A DNA stretch of 64,000 bases from Blattabacterium cuenoti. GTDB lineage: Bacteria; Bacteroidota; Bacteroidia; Flavobacteriales; Blattabacteriaceae. Position 1 is the stretch's first letter. Every line of letters begins with the position of its first letter. Shown here piece by piece: positions 50,321-59,911 of the stretch. The stretch covers positions 451,681 to 515,680 of the forward strand of contig NZ_CP059215.1 of NCBI RefSeq assembly GCF_014252295.1. Reading direction: 5' to 3'. A program made the position numbers and the translations under genes. The notes under the pieces were generated by a model. That model worked only from the letters and a program-made list of their open reading frames with translations. It did no database searches and was not told the origin of the DNA.

Positions 50321-51631
50321 TTTGAAATAAAAGGAGGAATCCCTTTAAAAGGAGAAGTAGAGCCACAAGGAGCTAAAAATGAATCATTACAGGTTTTGTG
50401 TTCTGTATTACTAACTCCGGATGAGTTAAGAATAAAAAATGTTCCAGAAATAGGAGATATCAAGTGTTTAATGCAAATTCTTAAAGATTTAGGAGTATCA
50501 ATAAAAAAAAATGATGTTGGAGATTATACTTTCCAAGCCAAGAATATCAATATTGAATATCTAAATACAGAAAAATTTCGTGAATATGGAAAATCAATTA
50601 GAGGTTCTATTATGATAGCAGGACCTTTACTTGCTAGATTTGGTAAAGTTTATATTCCTATTCCTGGAGGAGATAGAATAGGAAGAAGACGTTTAGATCC
50701 TCATTTAATAGGATTCAAATCATTAGGAATCCATATATGTTATAACCATGAATACAAATATTTTCACTTACATACAAATAATAAAAAATTAACAGGAAGT
50801 TATATTTTGATGGAAGAAGCATCTGTAACTGGTACAGCTAATATTATAATGGCTGCAACTTTAGCAAAAGGAAAAACTACTATTTATAATGCGGCTTGCG
50901 AACCCTATATTCAACAACTATGCAAATTGTTAAAAAAAATGGGGGCTAAAATCATAGGAATAGGATCTAACTTGATTCATATAATAGGAGTAAAAGAACT
51001 AGGAGGATTCTGTACCCATACAATATTACCCGATATGGTAGAAATAGGAAGTTGGATAGGGCTGGCTGCTATTACTTGTTCTGAAATACGGATTAAAAAT
51101 GTTAGCTGGAAAAATTTAGGAATTATTCCAAACACATTCCAAAAAATGGGTATAAAATTAGAAAAAGACAAAGATGATATTTACATACCATCCCAAAAAT
51201 CTTATCAGATAAAAAAATTATTATTAAATAATGCAATATTAACAATATCTGATTCTCCATGGCCTGGACTAACTCCAGATTTATTAAGTATTTTGACAGT
51301 GGTAGCGACTCAAGCTAAAGGAAGTGTTTTAATTCATCAGAAAATGTTTGAAAGCAGACTATTTTTCGTAGATGAACTTATTGAAATGGGAGCCCAAATT
51401 ATATTATGTGATCCTCATAGAGCAACTGTTATTGGATTAAATCATAAATATCATTTAAAAGGGGCTATATTAAACTCTCCAGATATAAGAGCTGGAATAT
51501 CTCTTTTAATAGCTGCTCTTTCTGCTAAAGGAACTAGTATCATTAAAAATATAGAACAAATAGATAGAGGGTACGAAAATATAGATCAAAGATTACGAGT
51601 TCTAGGAGCACATATTTTAAGGATAGAATAA
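50312..51631 (+). CDS. murA: UDP-N-acetylglucosamine 1-carboxyvinyltransferase
   Basis: 439 residues, an EPSP-synthase-like fold. GAKNESLQVLCSVLLTPDE at the N-terminus, RGSIMIAGPLLARFG (about 96), MEEASVTGTANIIMAAT (about 168) and DIRAGISLLIAALSAKG near the end. At the loop position of the fosfomycin-reactive Cys the sequence reads PGGDRIGRRRLDPH, with Asp instead of Cys (about residue 117), as in naturally fosfomycin-resistant MurA enzymes. First committed step of peptidoglycan synthesis. With ddl, glmM and lspA it indicates that a cell wall is still made. Confidence 0.95.
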   Translation: MGTFEIKGGIPLKGEVEPQGAKNESLQVLCSVLLTPDELRIKNVPEIGDIKCLMQILKDLGVSIKKNDVGDYTFQAKNINIEYLNTEKFREYGKSIRGSIMIAGPLLARFGKVYIPIPGGDRIGRRRLDPHLIGFKSLGIHICYNHEYKYFHLHTNNKKLTGSYILMEEASVTGTANIIMAATLAKGKTTIYNAACEPYIQQLCKLLKKMGAKIIGIGSNLIHIIGVKELGGFCTHTILPDMVEIGSWIGLAAITCSEIRIKNVSWKNLGIIPNTFQKMGIKLEKDKDDIYIPSQKSYQIKKLLLNNAILTISDSPWPGLTPDLLSILTVVATQAKGSVLIHQKMFESRLFFVDELIEMGAQIILCDPHRATVIGLNHKYHLKGAILNSPDIRAGISLLIAALSAKGTSIIKNIEQIDRGYENIDQRLRVLGAHILRIE

Positions 51632-51848
51632 TTTTTTTAGGAATTTGTGTAATGAATAAAAAAAATAATAAAAAATGAAACACAAAAATTTGTAATTTTA
51701 GAACATAAAAATCTGAATATGCAATAATAAAAATCAATGCTTTTATAAGATTGTTTTTTATGCATTAAATTTCTTGTTCAAAAATCATATAACTTCATAA
51801 CTTTACGCTTACTATGTGTCTATGTATCAAAATAAAATAAATAGATAA

Positions 51849-52337
51849 ATGAAAATGGAAAAATTTGAATATATAACTAAAGAAGGATTAAAAAAATTGC
51901 AAAAAGAAATAGAAAGACTAGAAAATATAGAACGACCAAAAATATCTATGCAAATTGCAGAAGCAAGAGATAAAGGAGATCTTTCAGAAAATGCAGAATA
52001 TGACGCAATAAAAGAAGCACAAGGATTTTTGGAAATGAATATAGCTAAATTAAAAAAAAAATTATACAATACACGTGTTATAGATGGTTCACAAATAAAT
52101 AGAACCAGAGTATCTATTCTTTCTACAGTAAAAGTAAAAAATTTGACTTATGGAGGAGAACAAATATATACTTTAGTTCCAGAAGGAGAAGCAGATTTAA
52201 AGTCAGGAAAAATATCCATTAATACACCAATATCCACAGGGTTACTTGGAAAACAAGTAGGGCAAATTGCTCATATTAAATTGCCTAATAACATGATACT
52301 GGATTATGAAATTTTAGAAATAGCATTTAGTGAATAA
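51849..52337 (+). CDS. greA: transcription elongation factor GreA
   Basis: 162 residues. The N-terminal coiled coil with the catalytic acidic tip (EARDKGDLSENAEYDAIKEA, about residue 40) and the C-terminal FKBP-like domain. Stimulates RNA cleavage in backtracked RNA polymerase. The 217 bp between murA and greA (51632-51848) hold no gene, RNA or clear promoter that I can recognise. greA overlaps the HIT gene by 8 bp. Confidence 0.97.
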   Translation: MKMEKFEYITKEGLKKLQKEIERLENIERPKISMQIAEARDKGDLSENAEYDAIKEAQGFLEMNIAKLKKKLYNTRVIDGSQINRTRVSILSTVKVKNLTYGGEQIYTLVPEGEADLKSGKISINTPISTGLLGKQVGQIAHIKLPNNMILDYEILEIAFSE

Positions 52338-52737
52338 TAATAACATTTTTCAGAAAATAATTAAGAATGAAATTTCTTCTTACAAAGTAGCAGAGGATAC
52401 TTATCACTTAGCTTTTTTAGATATTTATCCTATTAAAATAGGACATACTTTAGTTATCCCCAAAAAAAGTAATGGGGATAAAATTTTTTCTCTTCCTGAA
52501 AAAGAATTTATGTCTATTATGTTTTTTACTAGAAAAGTAGCTATTGGAATAGAAAAAATTATTCCTTGTAACCGTGTTGGTATATTTGTTCTAGGATTCG
52601 AAATTCCTCATGTACATATTCACTTGATTCCTATGGATCAAGAAAGCGATGGTAATTTTTCAAAAAAGAGAATAATTTTATCTAAAAAGAAATTTCAAAT
52701 ATTATCTGAAAAAATAAGAAAATCTATTAAAATATAG
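52330..52737 (+). CDS. HIT family hydrolase (histidine triad)
   Basis: 135 residues. FQKIIKNEISSYKVAED at the N-terminus and the triad HVHIHLIP (about residue 95) place it among HINT/Fhit-like nucleotide phosphoramidases and hydrolases. The physiological substrate is unknown. It starts with GTG inside the end of greA (8-bp overlap). The greA-HIT pair is common in Bacteroidota and suggests a shared transcript. Confidence 0.92.
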   Translation: MNNNNIFQKIIKNEISSYKVAEDTYHLAFLDIYPIKIGHTLVIPKKSNGDKIFSLPEKEFMSIMFFTRKVAIGIEKIIPCNRVGIFVLGFEIPHVHIHLIPMDQESDGNFSKKRIILSKKKFQILSEKIRKSIKI

Positions 52738-52745
52738 TTTTATCA

Positions 52746-53540
52746 TCAATAGTTCCAATGAAATAAAATTTTTAAACCTTTTATCGTATGTAATTTATCT
52801 TTAATATGAATTTCTTTTGTTAAAGGTGCATATATATGGGAAAGACCTCCTGTTGCTATTACAAAACAACTTGTTTTCAATTCTTCATTCACTCTATTAA
52901 TTAATCCTTCCACCATGCTTAAATATCCATAAATAATTCCACTTTGAATACATGTTTCTGTATACTGACCTAATATACTAGGAGGTTTTTTTAATTCTAT
53001 TTGTGATAATTGGGCAGTATTTCCAATTAATGCTGTTAAAGAACTATTTACTCCAGGAGCAATAATAATACCTTGAAGTATCCCATATTTATTAATACAA
53101 GTCAAACTTAATGCAGTTCCAAAATCTACTACTAAAATATTATTTATATTATTATATAGCGTATATGCAGCTATAGCATTGGCATATAAATCTGTTCCTA
53201 ATTGATGAGAATAGTGTTTTATAGGAGAGGATGAATATCTATCTACTATTATGGGTTTAATTTTATGGATTTCATATAAAGATTGTTCTACAATATTTGT
53301 AAGTGAAGGGACTACTGATCCAATTACAATATTTTTTATCAATTGAGATAAAATACCATATTGTTGATATATATTCCTAAATAATAAAATATATTCATCT
53401 AATGACCTATGTGGATTAGTATTAATAATCCATGAACAATTACATTTTAAATTATAATTATTATTATTAAATAATCCAAAACGAAGACTAGAGTTTCCAA
53501 TATTTATTGTTAATAAAACGTTTTTTTCTTCATTTATCAT
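52746..53540 (-). CDS. coaX: type III pantothenate kinase
   Basis: 264 residues, ASKHA fold. The phosphate-binding TINIGNSSLRFGLF at the N-terminus, GTDLYANAIAAYTLY and LVVDFGTALSLTCI (about 125), and ATGGLSHIYAPL (about 230). Phosphorylates pantothenate, the first step of CoA synthesis. Type III enzymes are the usual form in Bacteroidota. It converges with the HIT gene and diverges from the hydrolase gene. Confidence 0.94.
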   Translation of the reverse strand: MINEEKNVLLTINIGNSSLRFGLFNNNNYNLKCNCSWIINTNPHRSLDEYILLFRNIYQQYGILSQLIKNIVIGSVVPSLTNIVEQSLYEIHKIKPIIVDRYSSSPIKHYSHQLGTDLYANAIAAYTLYNNINNILVVDFGTALSLTCINKYGILQGIIIAPGVNSSLTALIGNTAQLSQIELKKPPSILGQYTETCIQSGIIYGYLSMVEGLINRVNEELKTSCFVIATGGLSHIYAPLTKEIHIKDKLHTIKGLKILFHWNY

Positions 53541-53601
53541 CCTATAAAATTTTAATTTATATTATTAGGTAATTGTATTAAATTTTCATAATTATTTTCA
53601 T

Positions 53602-54414
53602 ATGCTTATCGATAATATCTACAAAAAAATAAATTATAAAATAGAAGGGGAAGGAAATTCAATTGTTCTATTACATGGATTCATGGAAAGTTTAGAAGTA
53701 TGGAAAGAGATATATTCCGATCTTTCTAAGAAATATAAAATTTTATCAATTGATTTTCCAGGTCATGGTAAAAGTAATTCTATATTAAATTATGATACCA
53801 TTTTTAGTATGGAAAGAGCATCGAAAATCGTTAAAACAATTATAAAAAAAGAAAAAATACAAAAAGCATTTTTTGTTGGTCATTCTATGGGAGGCTATAT
53901 TGCTTTAGCTCTATTAGAAAAACATCCAGAATTTTTTTTAGGATTATGTTTACTTCATTCTACGGCAGAATCAGATTCTAATAAAAAAAAAAAAATACGT
54001 ATGCAATCTATAAAAATGGCAATAAATAATTATTCTATGCTAGTAGATACTAGTATAAATACATTGTTTGATCCTAAAAAATTATCTTTTTTGCAAAAAG
54101 AAGTTTTTTTCGTAAAAAAAATAGCATTATCTACTTCTGTCAATAGTGTCATATCGTTTCTAAAAGGAATGTCTATAAGAAAAGATAGAAGATTTTTACT
54201 AAAAAAAACTAAATTCCCTAAACTTTATATAATTGGTTTATATGATTTAGTAATTGATCCCAAAAAAATTCGTGAAGAAGTTAAAAATGGTAATAAAACT
54301 TATTTTATTGAAATAACTACAGGACATATGGGACATATAGAAAATCCTAAGAAAATAACAAAAATATTAGAAAATTTTATGGATGATGTTATTCTAAAAA
54401 ATCTTTGTATTTGA
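53602..54414 (+). CDS. alpha/beta hydrolase
   Basis: 270 residues. SIVLLHGFMESLEVW near the start (oxyanion hole), the nucleophile elbow VGHSMGGYIALAL (Ser about residue 96), an Asp in GLYDLVIDP and the catalytic His in GHMGHIENP (about 251) form a complete triad. It resembles the BioH/MenH-like hydrolase group, but the substrate cannot be named from sequence. It is 5 bp upstream of the 5-formyl-THF cyclo-ligase gene. Confidence 0.85.
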   Translation: MLIDNIYKKINYKIEGEGNSIVLLHGFMESLEVWKEIYSDLSKKYKILSIDFPGHGKSNSILNYDTIFSMERASKIVKTIIKKEKIQKAFFVGHSMGGYIALALLEKHPEFFLGLCLLHSTAESDSNKKKKIRMQSIKMAINNYSMLVDTSINTLFDPKKLSFLQKEVFFVKKIALSTSVNSVISFLKGMSIRKDRRFLLKKTKFPKLYIIGLYDLVIDPKKIREEVKNGNKTYFIEITTGHMGHIENPKKITKILENFMDDVILKNLCI

Positions 54415-54419
54415 AAATA

Positions 54420-54995
54420 ATGAATAAAAAAGAATTACGTAAAAAATATTTTTATTATAGACAGTCTTTGTCTAAAAAAGAAGTATTGTACAATAGTTAC
54501 AAAATTTTTTCTTGTCTGAAAAAAATATTTTTTATATGGGAAAAAAAATATTATCATGTTTTCTTACCAATACGAAAATATAAAGAAGTTGATACATTTT
54601 TCATTGTGAATTTTTTATTAAGGAAAGGAAAATATGTAACTATCCCCTATTCTAATTTTCATAATTGTTCCATAGAAAATTGCTTTTTTGATCAAAATAC
54701 TTTTCTGAAAAAAAACAGTTATGGAATTTTTGAACCTATTCCTACACAAAAATATGTAGTTTCACCTTCTTTTATTGAAGTAATATTTATTCCATTATTG
54801 ATATTTGATTTAGAAGGTTATCGAATAGGTTATGGAAAAGGTTTTTATGATAGATTTATTGATTTATGTAAAAAAAATGTTATGAAAATAGGGTTAAGTT
54901 TTTTTTATCCTATAAATAAGATTATAGACATTCATAAAAATGATTTATCAATAGATATAGGTATAACTCCATATCATATTTTTTATTTTAAATAA
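54420..54995 (+). CDS. 5-formyltetrahydrofolate cyclo-ligase
   Basis: 191 residues. An N-terminal basic region KKELRKKYFYYRQSLS, a central IFIPLLIFDLEGYRIGYGKG and FYDRFIDLC (family signature, about 128-150). Converts 5-formyl-THF to methenyl-THF, returning it to the folate pool; related in pathway to folC. Start ATG 54420 chosen over the in-frame TTG 54405, which overlaps the hydrolase gene. Its end overlaps the convergent rseP by 8 bp. Confidence 0.92.
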   Translation: MNKKELRKKYFYYRQSLSKKEVLYNSYKIFSCLKKIFFIWEKKYYHVFLPIRKYKEVDTFFIVNFLLRKGKYVTIPYSNFHNCSIENCFFDQNTFLKKNSYGIFEPIPTQKYVVSPSFIEVIFIPLLIFDLEGYRIGYGKGFYDRFIDLCKKNVMKIGLSFFYPINKIIDIHKNDLSIDIGITPYHIFYFK

Positions 54996-56319
54996 ATACT
55001 TTGAACATATCCCAAATAATAATAAGAATCATAATTAAACTAATTATTATAAATCCAAAAACAGTAGAACGTTCAATAATTTCTTCATTAACTTTCTTTT
55101 TTGTTATCATTTCTATTAAAATGAATAATATATAACCTCCATCTAATGATGGAATAGGGAATAAATTTAAAAAAGCTAACCAAATGGATAAAGTAGCAGT
55201 TAAAGTCCAAAAAATATCCCAATTCCATTTAGAGGGAAATTCTTTAGCCATAGAAAAAAAACTTCCTATTTGTTTATATGCCTTAGTTTCTATATGAAAA
55301 ACATTTTTAAAAAAAGATATTTGATTTTTTAAAACATCTAAAGATTTCATACTTCCGTGAAGAATACTTTCCAGAAAAGAATAATTCATTTTTTTAAACG
55401 AAAAAATTCTATCCAAATCCATAAAATTTTTTAGTGATATTCCCAATATCCCTTTTGGATTTAAAAAAATTTCTTTTTGAAGAAATTTTCCATTTCTGTT
55501 AATTGATATTGTTATATTTTCATTTCCATATTTTGATAATAAATCCTTTAGCTGATCAGAAAAAAGAATGAATTCAGAATTAATAGCTAATATTTCATCA
55601 TTACTTTTTAAACCATATTTTTCTGCTGCTGAATTTTTTTCTATATAATTTATAATAGGAGGTATACGAGGCTTAATGAAAAAACTGATTTCTTTTCTAT
55701 CAAAAAGAAATTTTTTTTTATTATTATTTATTGATAATTTTATAATCTTTCCCATACGATCTACTGTCACAGTATTCCCGAAGATAATTGCTTTAGGAAC
55801 ATCATTGAAATATGGGATTCGTTTATTATTTATAAATAAAATTTTGTCTCCATTTTTTAATCCTATTCTTTCTCCTAAAGAATCAACTTCTATTCCATAT
55901 TTAACATTTTTATTGGGAAGAAATGTTTCTCCATGTTTAAATAATAAACAGGAAAAAATAAAAATAGATAATAATATATTGGAAATAATACCTCCAGAAA
56001 TAATTAATAGTCTTTTTATCGCCGATTTTGAACAAAAATCCCAATCTTTTTTGTTCTTCTCTTTTGAAGAAACATTGTTTTCATTTTTCATCATTCCAGA
56101 TATTTTTACGTATCCTCCTAAAGGCAACCATCCAATTCCATAAATAGTGTCTCCTATCTTCTTTTTAAAAAGAGAAAACCAAGGATCAAAAAATAAAAAA
56201 AATTTTTCAACTCTTACTTTAAATATTTGAGCAAAAATGAAATGTCCTAATTCATGAATTACAACTAATATAGAAATGCTAAGAAGCAATTGTACAGATC
56301 TAACAAAAATGGATATCAT
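54988..56319 (-). CDS. rseP: site-2 zinc metalloprotease RseP
   Basis: About 443 residues. The zinc motif VVIHELGHF in the first membrane segment (about residue 20), a loop, two PDZ-like regions (about 130-195 and 220-285), and NLFPIPSLDGGYILF in the C-terminal membrane part (about 385). Intramembrane protease that cuts anti-sigma factors and leftover signal peptides. The start is ATG 56319; TTG 56325 is also in frame. With few regulators left in such genomes, cleanup of signal peptides may be its main role (inference). Confidence 0.95.
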   Translation of the reverse strand: MISIFVRSVQLLLSISILVVIHELGHFIFAQIFKVRVEKFFLFFDPWFSLFKKKIGDTIYGIGWLPLGGYVKISGMMKNENNVSSKEKNKKDWDFCSKSAIKRLLIISGGIISNILLSIFIFSCLLFKHGETFLPNKNVKYGIEVDSLGERIGLKNGDKILFINNKRIPYFNDVPKAIIFGNTVTVDRMGKIIKLSINNNKKKFLFDRKEISFFIKPRIPPIINYIEKNSAAEKYGLKSNDEILAINSEFILFSDQLKDLLSKYGNENITISINRNGKFLQKEIFLNPKGILGISLKNFMDLDRIFSFKKMNYSFLESILHGSMKSLDVLKNQISFFKNVFHIETKAYKQIGSFFSMAKEFPSKWNWDIFWTLTATLSIWLAFLNLFPIPSLDGGYILFILIEMITKKKVNEEIIERSTVFGFIIISLIMILIIIWDMFKVFI

Positions 56320-56420
56320 TTCCAAAACTTATAAAAAAATAAATTTAAACCTTTATTTCGTTTTTTTTTATTACTAGAAATTTATTTTCTATTTTTCTTT
56401 AAAATATAAAATTAAAAACT

Positions 56421-56675
56421 TTGAATTTATCGAATCTTAAAAAAGGAGAAAAAGGAATTATAAAGGGATATAAATATAACAACGAAAATTTTCCCATAAA
56501 ATTATTAGAACTAGGTATTTTACCTGGGGTAGAATTTGAAATACTTTTTGTTTCTATTTTTTATGATCCACTATGCATAAGTTATAATCAATCTTGTTTG
56601 GCTTTACGTAAAGAAGAAGCAGATAATATCATAATAGAACCCTTAAAAAAATGTAAAAAATGCAAAGAAGAGTAA
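56421..56675 (+). CDS. feoA: ferrous iron transport protein FeoA
   Basis: 84 residues, SH3-like fold: LSNLKKGEKGIIKGYK, LLELGILPGVEFEIL and the closing LALRKEEADNIIIE. A small cytosolic partner of FeoB. It ends in a Cys/Lys-rich KKCKKCKEE. The start is TTG (56421); stop codons lie just upstream and no ATG is available. It overlaps feoB by 16 bp, so the two are translationally coupled. Confidence 0.92.
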   Translation: MNLSNLKKGEKGIIKGYKYNNENFPIKLLELGILPGVEFEILFVSIFYDPLCISYNQSCLALRKEEADNIIIEPLKKCKKCKEE

Positions 56676-58714
56676 TAAAATTAGCACTTATTGGGAACCC
56701 AAATGTAGGAAAAACTTCTTTGTTTAATAAATTAACTGGACTTAACCAAAAAGTAGGAAATTATTCAGGAGTTACAGTAGATAAGAAAATAGGATATTTT
56801 TATTATGAAAATATACATTATCAAATTGTAGATCTTCCTGGAACTTATAGCATATATCCTTCATCTGAAGATGAAGAAATAGTTAGTAAAATACTTAATA
56901 ATATCGATGATGTGGATTATCCTGATAAAATTATGGTTATAGCAGATTCTTCCAATATAAAAAAAAGTCTCCTTTTATTTAGACAAGTGCAAGATCTAGG
57001 ATTCCCTGTTTTATTTCTATTAAATATGTTAGATGAAGCAGAAAAAAGGGGAATATTCATTGATATAGGAAAATTAAAAAAAGTCCTCTTCACAGAAATC
57101 GTATTAATTAACGCAAGAAAAGGACTAGGATTAGAAGAAGTTAAAAAAAAAATTAAGAATCTTGATCAAAAAACAAAAGAATTTTATTTTTTCAAACCAG
57201 GATTACGTTACTCTATTGCTATTAATGATGTAAAAAAAACTTGCAAAGTAAATAGTTATAAAGCTTGGTATTATTTAGCTTATAATGGAAAATCTTTAAA
57301 AGAAGATTATTTTTTAAGTAAAATAAAAAAGAAATACAATATTATATCCAAAAGATTGCAAATAAAAGAAACGTTAGACAGATATGAAGAAATAGGAAAA
57401 ATTTTTTCTAAAACCGTTTCCAAATTTATTTCAGATAAAGAAAAAAATTATTTAGAATTTTCAAAAAAAATAGATAATAATTTAATTGTTCATCCTTTTT
57501 GGGGTTATTTAATTTTTTTCTTTCTTTTATTTATTATTTTTCAGTGTGTTTTTTTTTGGGCAGAAATACCTAAAGAATTTATAGAATTTATTTTTTCTTA
57601 TATTCAAAAAAAATTGGAAAATTTTTATCCAGGTCCTTTAAATAATTTTTTATTACAAGGGATATTTCCTGGAATCAGTACTATTGTAACTTTCATTCCT
57701 CAAATTTTTATTTTACTATTCTTTCTTCTTCTTATGGAAGAAAGTGGTTACATAAGCAGAGTTATTTTTTTAATGGATAGAATTATGCGCCCTTTCGGAT
57801 TAAATGGGAAAAGTATTGTTCCTCTTATATCTAGCATATCTTGTTCTATTCCAGCTATAATGTCCACTAGACATATTGAGAATCCAAGAGATCGTTTAAT
57901 TACTATTTTAGCTACTCCTTTTATAACATGTTCTGCAAGATTACCTGTTTATACTTTAATTATATCTACAATCATACCGAATTACAGATGGTATTTTATC
58001 CAATTAAGAGGAATAGTTCTCATGTCTATGTATTTATTAGGAGTCATATCTGCTTTAAGTGTATCAATGATTTTCCATAAAATTTTAAAAAAAAATTATC
58101 ATAGCCATCTTATTATGGAAATACCTACTTACAAGTTTCCTATATTTAAAAATATATTCATTACTTTATGGGTTAATCTTAAATCATTCGTTGTAAACGC
58201 AGGCAAAATGATATTATTGATAAATATATTAATTTGGGTATTAGGAACTTTTGGGCCTTCAGAAAATTTTGAATCTCACAATTCAATCATATGGAAATAT
58301 ATGCAAAAAAAAGAATTATCTCATTCATATTTAGGTATAATTGGAAAAAAAATAGAACCTATGATTTATCCTTTAGGATATGATTGGAAAATAGGAATAG
58401 GATTATTATCTTCTCTTGTAGCAAGAGAAGTTTTTGTAAGTACTATGGCTTCTGTATATAAAATAGAACAAAAAGGAATTTTTTTGAAAGAAAAAATGAA
58501 AGGAGAAGTTTCTTCCATAACAAAAAAGCCTATTTATAATTTAGCAACAGGAGTTTCTTTACTGTTTTTTTATGCATTTTCTATGCAGTGTATGAGCACT
58601 TTATCTGTAATGAGAAAAGAAACGAAATCTTGGAAATGGCCAATAATACAATTTATTTTTATGACTTCAGTCGCTTACATTACTTCATTTCTTACATATC
58701 AAATTTTAAAATAA
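56660..58714 (+). CDS. feoB: ferrous iron transporter FeoB
   Basis: 684 residues. An N-terminal G domain with G1 GNPNVGKTSLFNKLTG, G3 DLPGTYSIYPSSEDE, G4 LNMLDEA; a helical GDI region; then about eight to ten membrane segments with the two Gate motifs (SCSIPAIMSTR and the later VAREVFVSTMASVY region). Takes up Fe(II) across the inner membrane. Complete and slightly short. It precedes the small Cys-rich gene by one base. Confidence 0.96.
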   Translation: MQRRVIKLALIGNPNVGKTSLFNKLTGLNQKVGNYSGVTVDKKIGYFYYENIHYQIVDLPGTYSIYPSSEDEEIVSKILNNIDDVDYPDKIMVIADSSNIKKSLLLFRQVQDLGFPVLFLLNMLDEAEKRGIFIDIGKLKKVLFTEIVLINARKGLGLEEVKKKIKNLDQKTKEFYFFKPGLRYSIAINDVKKTCKVNSYKAWYYLAYNGKSLKEDYFLSKIKKKYNIISKRLQIKETLDRYEEIGKIFSKTVSKFISDKEKNYLEFSKKIDNNLIVHPFWGYLIFFFLLFIIFQCVFFWAEIPKEFIEFIFSYIQKKLENFYPGPLNNFLLQGIFPGISTIVTFIPQIFILLFFLLLMEESGYISRVIFLMDRIMRPFGLNGKSIVPLISSISCSIPAIMSTRHIENPRDRLITILATPFITCSARLPVYTLIISTIIPNYRWYFIQLRGIVLMSMYLLGVISALSVSMIFHKILKKNYHSHLIMEIPTYKFPIFKNIFITLWVNLKSFVVNAGKMILLINILIWVLGTFGPSENFESHNSIIWKYMQKKELSHSYLGIIGKKIEPMIYPLGYDWKIGIGLLSSLVAREVFVSTMASVYKIEQKGIFLKEKMKGEVSSITKKPIYNLATGVSLLFFYAFSMQCMSTLSVMRKETKSWKWPIIQFIFMTSVAYITSFLTYQILK

Positions 58715-58715
58715 A

Positions 58716-58841
58716 ATGTGTCAATACTTAATAATAGGAATATTATTTTTATATTCAATTATTTTTTTTACAAAAAAACTGATAAATTTTTTATCATATG
58801 ATAAAAAATTTTGCGAAAAAAAATGTAATTGCAAATTATAA
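58716..58841 (+). CDS. FeoB-associated Cys-rich membrane mini-protein
   Basis: A 41-residue ORF starting one base after the feoB stop. One N-terminal membrane segment (LIIGILFLYSIIFF, about 5-18), then a basic linker and a C-terminal Cys cluster (FCEKKCNC). This is the layout of the small Cys-rich proteins encoded after feoB in many Bacteroidota and Firmicutes, with a FeoC-like position. The Cys residues could bind iron or an Fe-S cluster. It is easily missed because of its size. A 28-bp palindrome lies within its 3' half. Confidence 0.75.
   Translation: MCQYLIIGILFLYSIIFFTKKLINFLSYDKKFCEKKCNCKL
58784..58811. terminator. 28-bp perfect palindrome, possible terminator of the feo operon
   Basis: Self-complementary sequence centred at CATATG with arms of A3-T6 type on both sides. 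It lies inside the last third of the Cys-rich ORF, about 45 bp before the convergent end of ddl, where a terminator for either strand would be placed. It is AT-only apart from one C and one G, so stability is modest. Confidence 0.45.
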
Positions 58842-58855
58842 AAATATTTAATTTA

Positions 58856-59839
58856 TTATTTTTTCATTTTTTCAATGGAAGAATTGATATAATCTTTAAA
58901 TGCATCAGATAAAGAAATTCCAGCTATTTTCAGTTGTTTTGGAAAAATACTTTTTTCCGATAGACCTGGAACTGTATTAATTTCTAAAAAAAAAGGTTCT
59001 TCATTTACAATGATATACTCCGCTCTAGATATTCCTGATAAATTTAAAGAATTATATACTTTTTTCGCAATTTTTTGTATTTTACTTTGAATATTTGGAA
59101 GCAAATTTGCGGGTGTTATTTCTTGAGAATTTCCAGAATATTTAGACTCAAAATCAAAGAAATCATTTTGACTAATTATTTCTGTTATAGGTAAAACAAT
59201 AATTTTCTTTTTGAAAGAAAGAACTCCTACAGATACTTCTCTTCCTTCAAGGAAAGATTCTATGATAATTTCTTCATCCTCTTCAAAGGCTTTTTCCAAT
59301 GCATTCAGAAAATGTTTTTCTTCATAAACTTTACTTACTCCTAAACTAGATCCAGATTTATTAGGTTTGACGAAACAAGGAATTCCTACTTTTTTTAAAA
59401 TTTTTTCCTTGCAAAAGGTTTGATTTTTATTTAAAAAAATAGAGACAGCAGTATTAATTCCAAAATGTTTTAATAAAGTTAAACAATACTTTTTGTTAAA
59501 AGTTATATTAGCATGATGAAAATTACATCCTGTATAAGGAATTTTTAATAATTCGAAATAGGCTTGTAATATACCGTCTTCTCCTGGAGTTCCATGAATA
59601 GCATTAAATACGCAATCAAATTGTATTCTTCGTATTCCCATATTTACGGAAAAATCACGTTTGTCAATGATATAATTTTTTTTTTTATCATCTTCCATAA
59701 ACCATTTATCTTTAAAAATGTATACTTTATAAGGATCAAATTCTTTTCTGCATAAGTTTTTATAAACTACTTTTCCGCTTTCTAGTGATATTTCTGACTC
59801 CTTTGTATATCCACCTACAATGACAGCTATTTTTTTCAT
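58856..59839 (-). CDS. ddl: D-alanine--D-alanine ligase
   Basis: 327 residues, ATP-grasp fold. VGGYTKESEISLESG at the N-terminus, VFNAIHGTPGEDG (about 78), FVKPNKSGSSLGVSK (about 155), ESFLEGREVSVG (about 198) and FFLEINTVPGLSEKS with the metal-binding Glu/Asn (about 290). Makes D-Ala-D-Ala for peptidoglycan. Divergent from the PASTA gene, a neighbour pair conserved in Bacteroidota. Confidence 0.97.
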   Translation of the reverse strand: MKKIAVIVGGYTKESEISLESGKVVYKNLCRKEFDPYKVYIFKDKWFMEDDKKKNYIIDKRDFSVNMGIRRIQFDCVFNAIHGTPGEDGILQAYFELLKIPYTGCNFHHANITFNKKYCLTLLKHFGINTAVSIFLNKNQTFCKEKILKKVGIPCFVKPNKSGSSLGVSKVYEEKHFLNALEKAFEEDEEIIIESFLEGREVSVGVLSFKKKIIVLPITEIISQNDFFDFESKYSGNSQEITPANLLPNIQSKIQKIAKKVYNSLNLSGISRAEYIIVNEEPFFLEINTVPGLSEKSIFPKQLKIAGISLSDAFKDYINSSIEKMKK

Positions 59840-59911
59840 GATTAATCTTTATTTTTCAGTTTTGATTGTGAATATAAAAATGATTTTTATATTTTTAATA
59901 AAATATTTTTT

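Noticed and set aside
51632-51848. Possible RNA gene or small ORF between murA and greA
   Set aside because: Only short AT-rich frames (at most eight or so codons), no stable stem and no clear promoter consensus found by eye.
55676-56143. 155-residue plus-strand ORF inside rseP
   Set aside because: Antisense shadow; rseP motifs lie on the other strand and are intact.
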